This document shows, one piece after another, positions 14,877 through 21,200 of a DNA stretch of 26,022 bases. Source of the DNA: a virus. The notes beneath the pieces were generated by a model. That model was not told the origin of the DNA and searched no databases. It saw only the letters and a list, made by a program, of their open reading frames with translations. The stretch covers positions 1 to 26,022 of IMG/VR virus record IMGVR_UViG_3300036979_000212. One strand, 5' to 3'. How positions within the stretch are numbered: the stretch's first letter is position 1; each line of letters begins with the position of its first letter. Made by a program: the position numbers and the translations under genes.

Positions 14877-15338
14877 ATGGGTACTGTGAAGGGTGTTTTT
14901 TTCGGTGGGGTTCCAACGGACATTGACCTGCGTTTGCTGCGCGAGGCATTTCCTCCGGCAGAATTGACGGTGGGCAGACTGCTATCGTATCCGTCTGTGG
15001 CCAGGGCGATCAAAAGCGAGGTCGGATCGTGCAGATACAAGACGGTCACAAACCGGTGGCGGAAGGTGTTGGAGGCCGAACACGGGCTGATAGTCGGGAC
15101 GAAGGCCGGCGAGGGGTTCATCGTGCTGGACGACCACGAGAAACTGGACCTATCGAGTTCGAAAATCAGATCGTCACGGCGTGCTGCCAGGCGCTCTCTG
15201 CAGGTGGCCGCAAAGATCGACCGGAAGGCGCTGACAGAGCCAGAACAGCGCGAGCACGACCTGAACACTCTGCGTGCTGCGGCCATCACGGCCACGGCGC
15301 AGATTCGCAAGGCGTTGGACATGCCAAGTCTTGGGTAA
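14877..15338 (+). CDS. Conserved phage protein, probable helical DNA-binding-like
   Basis: 153 residues from ATG 14877, with AAAGGAAAGGG at 14860-14870. The middle has a helix-turn-helix-like layout (RLLSYPSVARAIKSEVGS, then YKTVTNRWRKVLEAEHG) and then GEGFIVLDDHEKL, a wing-like strand pair. The C-terminal third is basic helical (SSKIRSSRRAARRSLQ, then HDLNTLRAAAITATAQIRKA). I believe this is a conserved phage protein found in early regions, though I cannot name it. Its start lies just after array 2 and its stop just before array 3, so it is framed by arrays on both sides. Confidence 0.75.
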   Translation: MGTVKGVFFGGVPTDIDLRLLREAFPPAELTVGRLLSYPSVARAIKSEVGSCRYKTVTNRWRKVLEAEHGLIVGTKAGEGFIVLDDHEKLDLSSSKIRSSRRAARRSLQVAAKIDRKALTEPEQREHDLNTLRAAAITATAQIRKALDMPSLG

Positions 15339-15341
15339 CGA

Positions 15342-15771
15342 GGAACACGGCAAGGCACGGCCGGGCAGGGCTGGGCGGGGCGCGGCGTGGCGCGGCAAGG
15401 CGGGGCAAGGAACACGGCGCGGCGAGGCTGGGCCCGGCCCGGCGCGGCGCGGCGAGGCATGGAACCGGGCGCGGCACGGCGGGGCATGGAACAGGCGCGG
15501 CACGGCGGGGCATGGCAGGGCATGGCGTGGCAAGGCAAGGCGAGGAACATGGCTTGGCGGGGCTTGGCGAGGCGTGGCGCGGCGGGGCGTGGCCTGGCGG
15601 GGCCAGGCAAGGAACAGGGCATGGCCGGGCACGGCCGGGCCTGGCGCGGCGAGGAACAGGGCGGGGCAGGGCAAGGCCGGGCACGGCTGGGCAAGGAACA
15701 GGGCGCGGTGAGGCAAGGCGTGGCTAGGCTTGGCTGGGCACGGCGGGGCCGGGCATGGAACAAGGCAAGGA
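15342..15771 (+). repeat. GGCNN pentamer array 3
   Basis: Begins four bases after the upstream stop. I count 73 words in blocks of 12, 9, 4, 10, 12, 7, 7, 11 and 1, separated by nine GGAACNN spacers, one of them a base short (15488-15493). The counts reproduce the span exactly. One word is off-pattern (GGTGA, in the last long block). A 22-bp stretch at 15468-15489 recurs at 15494-15515. The final GGCAAGGAG supplies a plausible ribosome site for the gene starting at 15781. Confidence 0.94.
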
Positions 15772-15780
15772 GTAAATCTC

Positions 15781-16092
15781 ATGGCAAGGGCGATTTACAG
15801 GCACAACGTAATGAATAAAACCGAAGCGCGGTATGCGATGAAACTGCGGGCGTTCGTGTCTTCGGGACTGGTGAAAGAGTTTGCATATGACTTCATGGTG
15901 ATCAACGTGGACGACGTTGTCGAGTTCCACGAGGTCAAGGGATTCTGGCGCGATGACGCCAGGGTCAAGATCAAGGCGGCGGCTGATAAATTTCCATTCC
16001 GTTTCATCGCCGCGCAGGAGGTTGGCGGGAAGTGGAAATACGAGGAGATCAAAGGTAAACAGGGGGACAGCATTGTAGGGGGTCAAAAATGA
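15781..16092 (+). CDS. DUF1064-type PD-(D/E)XK nuclease
   Basis: 103 residues, ATG 15781 ten bases after AAGGAG, which is itself the end of array 3. The DUF1064 pattern is clear: NKTEARYAMKLRAFVSSG (12-29), LVKEFAYDFMVINV (D37), EFHEVKGFWRDDARVKIKAA (E51 and K53), then KFPFRFIAAQE. Family members are predicted PD-(D/E)XK endonucleases in phage replication-recombination modules, sometimes thought to resolve junctions. Codons upstream of 15781 in this frame run into the array and are rejected. It overlaps the XRE gene by four bases (ATGA). Confidence 0.85.
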   Translation: MARAIYRHNVMNKTEARYAMKLRAFVSSGLVKEFAYDFMVINVDDVVEFHEVKGFWRDDARVKIKAAADKFPFRFIAAQEVGGKWKYEEIKGKQGDSIVGGQK

Positions 16093-16289
16093 GACGGCGA
16101 AAGCGGGTCTCGGTCGAAGATGATTTTGCAGTGTGGTTGCGTGAGTTCCGGCTGAAGCATGAGCGAACGCAGCAAGAGGTTGCGGAGGTTCTTGGGATCA
16201 GCGTTCCACGGATCAGCGAATGGGAACGTAGGGTGCGGACGCCGAAGCGTCTGACCATTGAAGGCATCAAGGCGAGGTTGAAAGAATGA
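16089..16289 (+). CDS. XRE-family helix-turn-helix regulator
   Basis: 66 residues. A clear Cro/C1-type helix-turn-helix lies at about 26-56: RTQQEVAEVLGISVPRISEW then ERRVRTPKRLT. It is little more than the DNA-binding domain, with a basic N-terminus (MRRRKRVSVEDD). Coupled by ATGA to both neighbours. Because no divergent gene or operator is next to it, it is more likely a middle-gene or late-gene regulator than a lysogeny repressor. Targets are unknown. Confidence 0.88.
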   Translation: MRRRKRVSVEDDFAVWLREFRLKHERTQQEVAEVLGISVPRISEWERRVRTPKRLTIEGIKARLKE

Positions 16290-16461
16290 AGAAGGCATTT
16301 GAGAACAGATTCTTTTTTCGATGTCACGCCTGCGGCATCGCACCGACAAGCCAAGGGCAGATCGCAGGTGCGAGAAGTGCGGCAAAACGATCTGGGAAGC
16401 CATAATCGCAGACGAAAGGGATAAGGCAGATGGACCGAAGCCAAGAAAACGGACTCGATAA
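16286..16461 (+). pseudogene. Frameshifted small zinc-ribbon gene
   Basis: From ATG 16286 the frame reads MKKAFENRFFFRCHACG and then non-conserved residues to TAA 16403-16405. In the -1 frame, from about 16336, it reads HRTDKPRADRRCEKCGKTIW and EAIIADERDKADGPKPRK to TAA 16459-16461. Joined, they give a C-x2-C ... C-x2-C zinc ribbon. A single extra G near 16334-16335 would restore this. So a one-base loss, or a sequencing error, at that point is likely. A shorter intact reading (46 residues, ATG 16321) would have only the second cysteine pair. It overlaps the next gene. Confidence 0.55.
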
Positions 16462-16774
16462 ATATCGCAATCAGCCATGCTTTATATGCGGAGCGAAGCC
16501 CAAGGGCATGCGCCGCGAATCGATCCTGGAGCGCTATGCGATAGTGGGCAACGCGCGCAAAGCGATTTTCAGACCTGGGCGTTGGGTTACGTTTTGCGAT
16601 CGCCATCATCCGCGTAACTGGCGTCGATCCATGGGGATTTCGTTCAATTTTTGGGTCCAGGCGTTCGCCCAAGAATACGGCAAAACATTGAGCGAGAAAG
16701 TTGCCCAAGAAAACTGGCTTGAGATGTACAATGCAAACCTCTCGGCGCATGAGGCGCTGATTAGAATCCTGTAA
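16430..16774 (+). CDS. Zinc-binding phage protein, unknown
   Basis: 114 residues. Cysteine/histidine pairs CFIC (C17, C20) and FCDRHH (C56, H59, H60) suggest one zinc site, loosely like HNH or DUF968-type phage proteins, but I see no complete HNH motif. C-terminal half is helical (FNFWVQAFAQEYGKTLSEKV). ATG 16430 is preceded by AAAGGGATAAGG. Starts inside the frameshifted gene before it. Function not assigned. Confidence 0.72.
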   Translation: MDRSQENGLDKYRNQPCFICGAKPKGMRRESILERYAIVGNARKAIFRPGRWVTFCDRHHPRNWRRSMGISFNFWVQAFAQEYGKTLSEKVAQENWLEMYNANLSAHEALIRIL

Positions 16775-16788
16775 GAGGGCGTTGCATC

Positions 16789-17034
16789 ATGGTCGATTTT
16801 GTGAAACTGCTTGGAGAAAGCGGGAGCTTCACGGTGTCACTGGTCGGGATTTTGATTTACTGGCAACTAATGCGAGAAAGGAGGCTGAGCGACAGACTGG
16901 ATAAGGTGCAGGACGATCACGCGACGATCATGCGGGAATTGGTGCAGCGCAATAATTCGGCGCTGAAGGATGTGGCGGTTGCGCTGGAGAATTTGACAAA
17001 AAATTGCGAAAAAGAAAGGGTGAAACGAGAATGA
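16789..17034 (+). CDS. Holin-like small membrane protein (BhlA/UviB-type look)
   Basis: 81 residues, ATG 16789, AAGAGGG at 16774-16780. Short N-terminus, one membrane segment at about 14-28 (FTVSLVGILIYWQLM), then RERRLSDRLDKVQDDH and a helical, coiled-coil tail ending KKCEKERVKRE-like (LTKNCEKERVKRE). This is the outline of BhlA/UviB-like proteins, some of which are phage holins. Positive charge after the membrane segment implies the C-terminus stays inside. The next genes are lipoproteins, so the set may act in lysis, though no endolysin is visible. Ends with ATGA into the next gene. Confidence 0.68.
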   Translation: MVDFVKLLGESGSFTVSLVGILIYWQLMRERRLSDRLDKVQDDHATIMRELVQRNNSALKDVAVALENLTKNCEKERVKRE

Positions 17035-17540
17035 CACGTAAACAATTGTTTGCCTTGCCGCTCATTGTCGCGTTGGTCTTGGCGCTGACTGGGTGCGGCG
17101 AGAGCATGCAGGCGGCCAGGGCCATCGGCGCCATCGAGGCGTCGAGCATTAACTATGACCAGAACAGGGATCGGATCGACGAGGCCTTCATCCAGTTCTA
17201 CCGGGCAAAGATGATCGCCGAAGCCGACGCCCTGGCCGATGCTGCGGTGAAAGCCGAGACGAAGCTTGTCGATGGCGTGCCGATGGCAAATCCGAACAAC
17301 CTTGCCTTGATCTATGCCAAAAAGCTCGATGACTACAAGACCATTGAAGGCCGGATCATCGAGATGCGGACGAAGATCATTGCTGCAAAACAGGATCATG
17401 TGAACATCATCAAGTACAGCGATGCGATGAAGCAATATTTCAATGCCTCGACATCGAGCGCTGACCTGCTCAATAAAAACACCGAGCAGGTGCTGCAAAT
17501 GTTGGAACAGTTCATGGTAAAGAAAGGCGGTGTCAAATGA
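17031..17540 (+). CDS. Phage-encoded lipoprotein with long helical domain
   Basis: 169 residues. Signal peptide with basic start MTRKQ and hydrophobic FALPLIVALVLA, then lipobox LTGC with the lipidated cysteine at residue 22. The mature part is almost all helix (IEASSINYDQNRDRIDEAFI, GRIIEMRTKIIAAKQDHVNI). Coupled ATGA to the gene before and TGATG-like to the one after. It could be an outer-membrane spanin-like partner of the membrane protein upstream, or a lipoprotein altering the host surface. Both are inference; the lipobox is seen. Confidence 0.78.
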   Translation: MTRKQLFALPLIVALVLALTGCGESMQAARAIGAIEASSINYDQNRDRIDEAFIQFYRAKMIAEADALADAAVKAETKLVDGVPMANPNNLALIYAKKLDDYKTIEGRIIEMRTKIIAAKQDHVNIIKYSDAMKQYFNASTSSADLLNKNTEQVLQMLEQFMVKKGGVK

Positions 17541-17803
17541 GCGGATTCAGCATAGAGCATGTCAAGGCAAGGTTGATTGAGCTTGGATATCAGGGCGAAC
17601 CGACGCCTGAGATTCTGAGGCAGTGCGGGTGGATTCCTGACGATCCGCTGGCGAACGTGGACCTGTCGGGGCCGATCAGGACGAAAGAGCAGTTGTTGGA
17701 CGACCTTGCACTGCTCAAGGCCGAGATGGAGGCAAACAGTACGCCGCAACAAATCATCGACGGCGTGTTGAAGGTTGCCGGGACCGTTTTAAAATTCATT
17801 TAG
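17537..17803 (+). CDS. Unknown small protein
   Basis: 88 residues, ATG 17537, which overlaps the previous stop. No signal peptide or membrane segment. Pattern: HVKARLIELGYQGEPTPEIL and then LRQCGWIPDDPLANVDLSGP, followed by a helix (EQLLDDLALLKAEMEANSTP). No family recognised. It lies between two lipoprotein genes in one translation unit, so it may act with them. Confidence 0.7.
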   Translation: MSGFSIEHVKARLIELGYQGEPTPEILRQCGWIPDDPLANVDLSGPIRTKEQLLDDLALLKAEMEANSTPQQIIDGVLKVAGTVLKFI

Positions 17804-17813
17804 GAGCGAGAAA

Positions 17814-17915
17814 ATGCGTTGGAAATACGTTGTTTTTGCTTTGTTGATTGGTCTGGTTATGCTGACTGCGACTGGTTGTCTGAGGAATGATTTGGGCAAC
17901 CTGCACAATTTCTAG
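17814..17915 (+). CDS. Tiny lipoprotein, 33 residues
   Basis: MRWKYVVFALLIGLVMLTAT then GCLRNDLGNLHNF. Basic start, hydrophobic core and lipobox ATGC with cysteine 22, leaving a mature peptide of only 12 residues. GGAG at 17803-17806 precedes ATG 17814 by seven bases. Such tiny lipoproteins occur as entericidin-like peptides or as minimal outer spanins. It is the last gene before a 78-bp gap that contains no clear gene. Confidence 0.68.
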   Translation: MRWKYVVFALLIGLVMLTATGCLRNDLGNLHNF

Positions 17916-17993
17916 CGGCTTGCGTGCCGTGGTTCGGGTTGCTTCCCGTGACCTGGGCCATGGCACGATCTAAACACCACGTGGGGTGATAAA

Positions 17994-18179
17994 ATGATCT
18001 GTCCTAATCCGAATTGCGGATACCGTGGCGAACCCAAGCGGGTCGCCCGTGGTAGCTGCCTCGTTGGCCTTGCTCTATGTTTCTTCTTTCTTTTGCCTGG
18101 CATCCTTTACCTGATGTTTCGTGGCGGATATCGATACTATTGCCCAAACTGCGGCATGCAAATATCTGGAGATTTGTAG
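17994..18179 (+). CDS. Zinc-ribbon protein with membrane segment
   Basis: 61 residues. Two C-P-N-C/CxxxxC pairs (CPNPNCGYRGE at 3-13 and CPNCGMQI near the end) flank a hydrophobic stretch (SCLVGLALCFFFLLPGILYL). I recognise this as a small conserved type of zinc-ribbon membrane protein found in bacteria and phages, without a known function. GTGGGGTG at about 17982-17988 lies before ATG 17994. One membrane-spanning segment with both zinc halves joined across it is odd; it may be a hairpin insertion. Confidence 0.78.
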   Translation: MICPNPNCGYRGEPKRVARGSCLVGLALCFFFLLPGILYLMFRGGYRYYCPNCGMQISGDL

Positions 18180-18180
18180 C

Positions 18181-18372
18181 ATGACACGACGCCAGATTTT
18201 TGACCGTACGATTGATGTACCATTGCCAGATGGACCGCGCGAGGACGTGGGCTTCAGCGTGCGGGCGTGTCAGCACTGTGGGTTGTCTGCGAGGCATGTC
18301 AGAACAATGAACGGGTGGCGTTGCATGATGTGCGGGCGATTTACAGAAGAAAAGACGAAAGGCGGTGCGTGA
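18181..18372 (+). CDS. Small zinc-finger protein ending KGGA
   Basis: 63 residues from ATG 18181, two bases after the previous stop. Cysteine pairs CQHCG and CMMCG suggest one zinc site. The last codons, ACGAAAGGCGGTGCG, give TKGGA and at the same time carry the ribosome site of the next gene; TGATG joins them. This is one of the repeated junctions described under findings. Longer readings from 18121 lie inside the previous gene. Function unknown. Confidence 0.72.
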   Translation: MTRRQIFDRTIDVPLPDGPREDVGFSVRACQHCGLSARHVRTMNGWRCMMCGRFTEEKTKGGA

Positions 18373-18374
18373 TG
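18355..18374 (+). repeat. Junction motif family A (ACGAAAGGYGGTGCGTGATG), first of six
   Basis: Copies: 18355-18374; 19684-19703 (one C to T); near 23094-23116 (GTAAAAATG end); 23147-23166 (GGCGC variant); 23994-24012 (GCATGATG variant); 24286-24307 (GTAACATG end). Each joins two genes. Read in the upstream frame the motif encodes KGGA and a stop; its AAAGGYGG serves as ribosome site and it ends at the downstream start codon. Confidence 0.85.
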
Positions 18375-19169
18375 CCAAAGACGATATACATGACAGGGCC
18401 TAGGATAAGCGCCACAACAGCCTGTTCGCGGTACAGCAGCTGCATTGACATCTCCTGGACGCCATCATCCGGACGATTAAACATCGGCGGATGGTATGAC
18501 TCATGCGTCGGGATTGAGAGCACGTCCATGACGCTGGCAGAGTTTTTCTCCAGGCTGGGGATTACGGAGAAAGACGCGAAGAAGGCGTTCAAGAGCGTGG
18601 AGGGTTCGGACTTGGGTTGTCCTCACTATCGCTCGAATGGTTGTAAGGGTTCGTGGAGATGCGGGTTGCGTCTTCATGATGGATATATTGTTGCGTGCGA
18701 CCCAGCCAAGGTGTCAGGGTGCCCGTATGGGCCGAACAACGCGGGCGTAAAAGGCGAGTTCTACCCATGCAAGCCTGACATCTTCGCGGCGACATATAAG
18801 CCTGCGGATGATATTGCTACCAACGCGCTATCCATCGCGAATGGGGCCGAGGGAATGAAATGGCAATCGAGTGTATGTTGCGGCGAGAGCGTGCATTGGG
18901 ACGCTGATGGGCTGGCGTGGTGCGGCAAATGCAAGAAAGCTCGATCAACGCATTGCATTGTCGACGTAGATGAACTGAAGCGATGCTTTCAGTATTTCAT
19001 GGCTATTAATATGGCCGATCTCGACGAAATCATTTGGATCCGAGATGGTAAACGATTGCGACCCGATCGGGCTACGCTGGAAAAGTTCGCGTTTACGGGG
19101 CTGAGTAATAAAGACTTTCCCGAGTATGCTGGCTGGCTGGACGATCCGAGCAAGGAGGTCGAGGGATGA
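18372..19169 (+). CDS. Unknown cysteine-rich protein
   Basis: 265 residues from ATG 18372, directly behind junction motif A. It has at least fourteen cysteines, in clusters such as GCPHYRSNGCKGSWRCGLRL, GCPYGPNN and ESVHWDADGLAWCGKCKKAR, so probably binds several zinc ions. The middle includes ATTACSRYSSCIDISW. No enzyme motif. Ends KEVEG at a family B junction shared with the next start (ATGA). I cannot assign a family; an RNA- or DNA-binding role would fit zinc-rich proteins, but nothing shows it. Confidence 0.75.
   Translation: MPKTIYMTGPRISATTACSRYSSCIDISWTPSSGRLNIGGWYDSCVGIESTSMTLAEFFSRLGITEKDAKKAFKSVEGSDLGCPHYRSNGCKGSWRCGLRLHDGYIVACDPAKVSGCPYGPNNAGVKGEFYPCKPDIFAATYKPADDIATNALSIANGAEGMKWQSSVCCGESVHWDADGLAWCGKCKKARSTHCIVDVDELKRCFQYFMAINMADLDEIIWIRDGKRLRPDRATLEKFAFTGLSNKDFPEYAGWLDDPSKEVEG
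19152..19168 (+). repeat. Junction motif family B (AAGGAGGTCGAGGGATG), first of four
   Basis: Copies: 19152-19168; 19345-19362 (GTTGAG variant); 19768-19784 (one G shorter); 19830-19847. In the first two, the upstream frame reads KEVEG then stop, and AAGGAGG is the ribosome site for the next gene, with ATGA overlap. In the last two the same DNA lies in frame with the helicase and encodes residues instead. Confidence 0.85.
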
Positions 19170-19363
19170 AGAATCAAACGAGAAACGACATGCCATATGG
19201 CGCGTGCCCGCACTGCGGCCACAAATGGCAGATGGATGACTGGTACGAACTACGTGGTGGGGATGCGATTTACTGCCCGAAATGCTCAAATGAGATCCAC
19301 ATAACAGATCGGGAAGATACCTGCATGATGATTTTTGCCAAGCCAAAGGAGGTTGAGGGATGA
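19166..19363 (+). CDS. Zinc-ribbon protein ending KEVEG
   Basis: 65 residues. CPHCGHKW (14-21) and CPKCSNEI (about 39-46) form a C4 zinc ribbon. ATG 19166 follows AAGGAGG at 19152-19158 (7 bases). The C-terminal PKEVEG is encoded by the second family B junction. Small zinc ribbons of this kind are common in phage accessory regions, with unknown targets. One of a string of such genes here. Confidence 0.78.
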   Translation: MKNQTRNDMPYGACPHCGHKWQMDDWYELRGGDAIYCPKCSNEIHITDREDTCMMIFAKPKEVEG

Positions 19364-19701
19364 CTGCAATAGGCAATGCTTTCGCGAAGTGGTCTCGGTG
19401 CATCTATAAAGGCGCAATTGCCTGCGCCAAGTGTCCGCTGTCGAAAGCGGACCCCGACGAGGGGTGCGACATGGCGGCGGGGCGCACACGGAGTCAGGAG
19501 GCGTTCGCGGCGGGATGGAAGCAGAGCGATCTTGCCTATGTGCCGTTGCCCGATGCGCCGCGTGAAATGGAGCTCGTATGCAATAAATGCGGTCAGATTG
19601 CGGTTGAGTTTGGCATTGCAGGCGAGTGTGGTCGGATTGAGTTGGGCGAGAGGTGCCGGTGTGGCGGAGTGTACCTGCACAAAACGAAAGGTGGTGCGTG
19701 A
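19360..19701 (+). CDS. Zinc-binding accessory protein ending TKGGA
   Basis: 113 residues. Cysteine groups: CIYKGAIACAKC (14-25), CDMAAG, CNKCG (74-78) and CRCGG (about 101-105), suggesting two zinc sites. ATG 19360 is preceded by AAAGGAGG (19345-19352). The last residues TKGGA come from the second family A junction. The middle (EAFAAGWKQSDLAYVPLPDA) has no motif that I know. It is coupled by TGATG to a start at 19701 in the frame of the helicase. Confidence 0.75.
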   Translation: MTAIGNAFAKWSRCIYKGAIACAKCPLSKADPDEGCDMAAGRTRSQEAFAAGWKQSDLAYVPLPDAPREMELVCNKCGQIAVEFGIAGECGRIELGERCRCGGVYLHKTKGGA

Positions 19702-19844
19702 TGGACACGCGGACCGGTGAAATCCTTACAGAAGCAGAGGCAAAGTTGCGTGCTGGTCGCTCAAGGCAAAGGAGGTCGAGGATGGACAAAGAACTTAGGC
19801 GATTGCTGATGGAATTAACGAAAGAAGAGAAAGGAGGTCGAGGG

Positions 19845-21200
19845 ATGAATTACGAGGCGTTTTTGGAAGCGAAAACCCACGTCGGCGCAGAGCACGGATT
19901 TGACCCGCTATGGATGCCGGATAGCCTGTTTCCATTCCAGGTGGCGCTGGTGGAGTGGGCCTGCAGGAAAGGCCGCGCGGCGATTTTTGCAGACTGTGGA
20001 CTTGGCAAGACGCCGATGCAGCTTGTATGGGCGGAGAATGTGGCGAGGAAGACCGACGGGCGCGTGCTGATCCTGACTCCTCTGGCGGTAGCATTTCAGA
20101 CCGTGCGTGAGGGAGAGAAGTTCGGCATTGAGGTGGTGCATCGGCGTGAAGGACTGCAAGATGGTGATAGGATCGTAGTCGCCAACTATGAGCGACTGCA
20201 TTATTTCAATGCTGAAGATTTTCAGGGCGTGGTGTGCGACGAAAGCGGCATCCTGAAAAATTTCAATGGATCGACACGTAGGGCAATAACGGACTTCATG
20301 CGGAAGCGCCCATATCGACTGCTTTGCACGGCAACGGCAGCGCCGAATGACTACATGGAACTGGGGACAAGTAGCGAGGCTCTTGGAGTCATGGAGCGCA
20401 AGCACATGCTGGCGCAATTCTTCACGCACGACGGAGGCGATACGGCTAAATGGAGAATTAAGGGCCATGCCCGTGAGCATCTATTTTGGAGATGGATTTG
20501 CTCTTGGGCCAGGGCGATGCGAAATCCTTCGGATTTGGGATTTATAGATACCGCATTCAACCTGCCATCATTGCATACAAGGCAGCATCTCGTGAAGGCA
20601 TCGCAACCACTTGATGGATACTTGTTTGACATGCCTGCTGTTGGGCTGGACGAGCAAAGGGCAGACCTAAGGCGAACGATGGATGAGCGCTGCGGGATGG
20701 TAGTGGATTTATGCAACGCCCACAATAATCCATCGGTATGTTGGACAAATTTAAACGCTGAGGCGGATGCTATTGCAAAGGCGACGCGTGGGGCTGTAAA
20801 TGTACAGGGGTCAGATAGTGATGAGGCGAAGGAAAATGCATTTGCGGCTTTTGCCAAGGGTGAAATTCGCGTAATCGTCAGCAAGCCATCGATTGCAGGA
20901 TTTGGCCTAAACTGGCAACATTGCGCGCATATGACGTTTTTTCCATCACACTCATATGAACAGTATTATCAGTGTGTGCGCCGCTGTTGGAGGTTTGGTC
21001 AGCGTCGCGATGTCACTGTTGATATTGTAACGACTGACGGGCAGAGCAACGTACTGTGCAATATGCAGCGCAAGGCCGATGCTGCATCAAAGATGTTTGA
21101 ACAGATTGTAGCGCTGTTGCGCGAGGAATTACGCATTACAAAAACAGCTGGATACACGAAGAAAGAGGAGGTTCCGTCATGGCTGTGCGAGATCAAGTAA
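19845..21200 (+). CDS. SNF2/DEAD-type helicase of phage
   Basis: 451 residues from ATG 19845. Helicase motifs: DCGLGKT (50-56), DESG (132-135) in VVCDESGILKN, LLCTATAAPNDYMELG (motif III), and the C-terminal VIVSKPSIAGFGLNWQ and QCVRRCWRFGQ (motifs V and VI). I choose 19845 because MNYEAFLEAKTHVGAEHGFD matches family N-termini as I recall them, and AAAGGAGG precedes it. Two earlier in-frame starts, 19701 (behind junction A) and 19782 (behind a family B copy), would add 48 or 21 residues. It overlaps the methyltransferase gene by 22 nt; the two probably act together on phage DNA. It lacks a nuclease domain. Confidence 0.9.
   Translation: MNYEAFLEAKTHVGAEHGFDPLWMPDSLFPFQVALVEWACRKGRAAIFADCGLGKTPMQLVWAENVARKTDGRVLILTPLAVAFQTVREGEKFGIEVVHRREGLQDGDRIVVANYERLHYFNAEDFQGVVCDESGILKNFNGSTRRAITDFMRKRPYRLLCTATAAPNDYMELGTSSEALGVMERKHMLAQFFTHDGGDTAKWRIKGHAREHLFWRWICSWARAMRNPSDLGFIDTAFNLPSLHTRQHLVKASQPLDGYLFDMPAVGLDEQRADLRRTMDERCGMVVDLCNAHNNPSVCWTNLNAEADAIAKATRGAVNVQGSDSDEAKENAFAAFAKGEIRVIVSKPSIAGFGLNWQHCAHMTFFPSHSYEQYYQCVRRCWRFGQRRDVTVDIVTTDGQSNVLCNMQRKADAASKMFEQIVALLREELRITKTAGYTKKEEVPSWLCEIK

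Noticed and set aside
13592-15771. CRISPR array
   Set aside because: Repeat units are five bases with two-base variation; there are no unique spacers of 25-40 bases and no cas genes.
14660-15818. Large frames over arrays 2 and 3, both strands
   Set aside because: Same cause. The minus-strand frames also run through the gene at 14877, which has its own ribosome site and ordinary protein composition.
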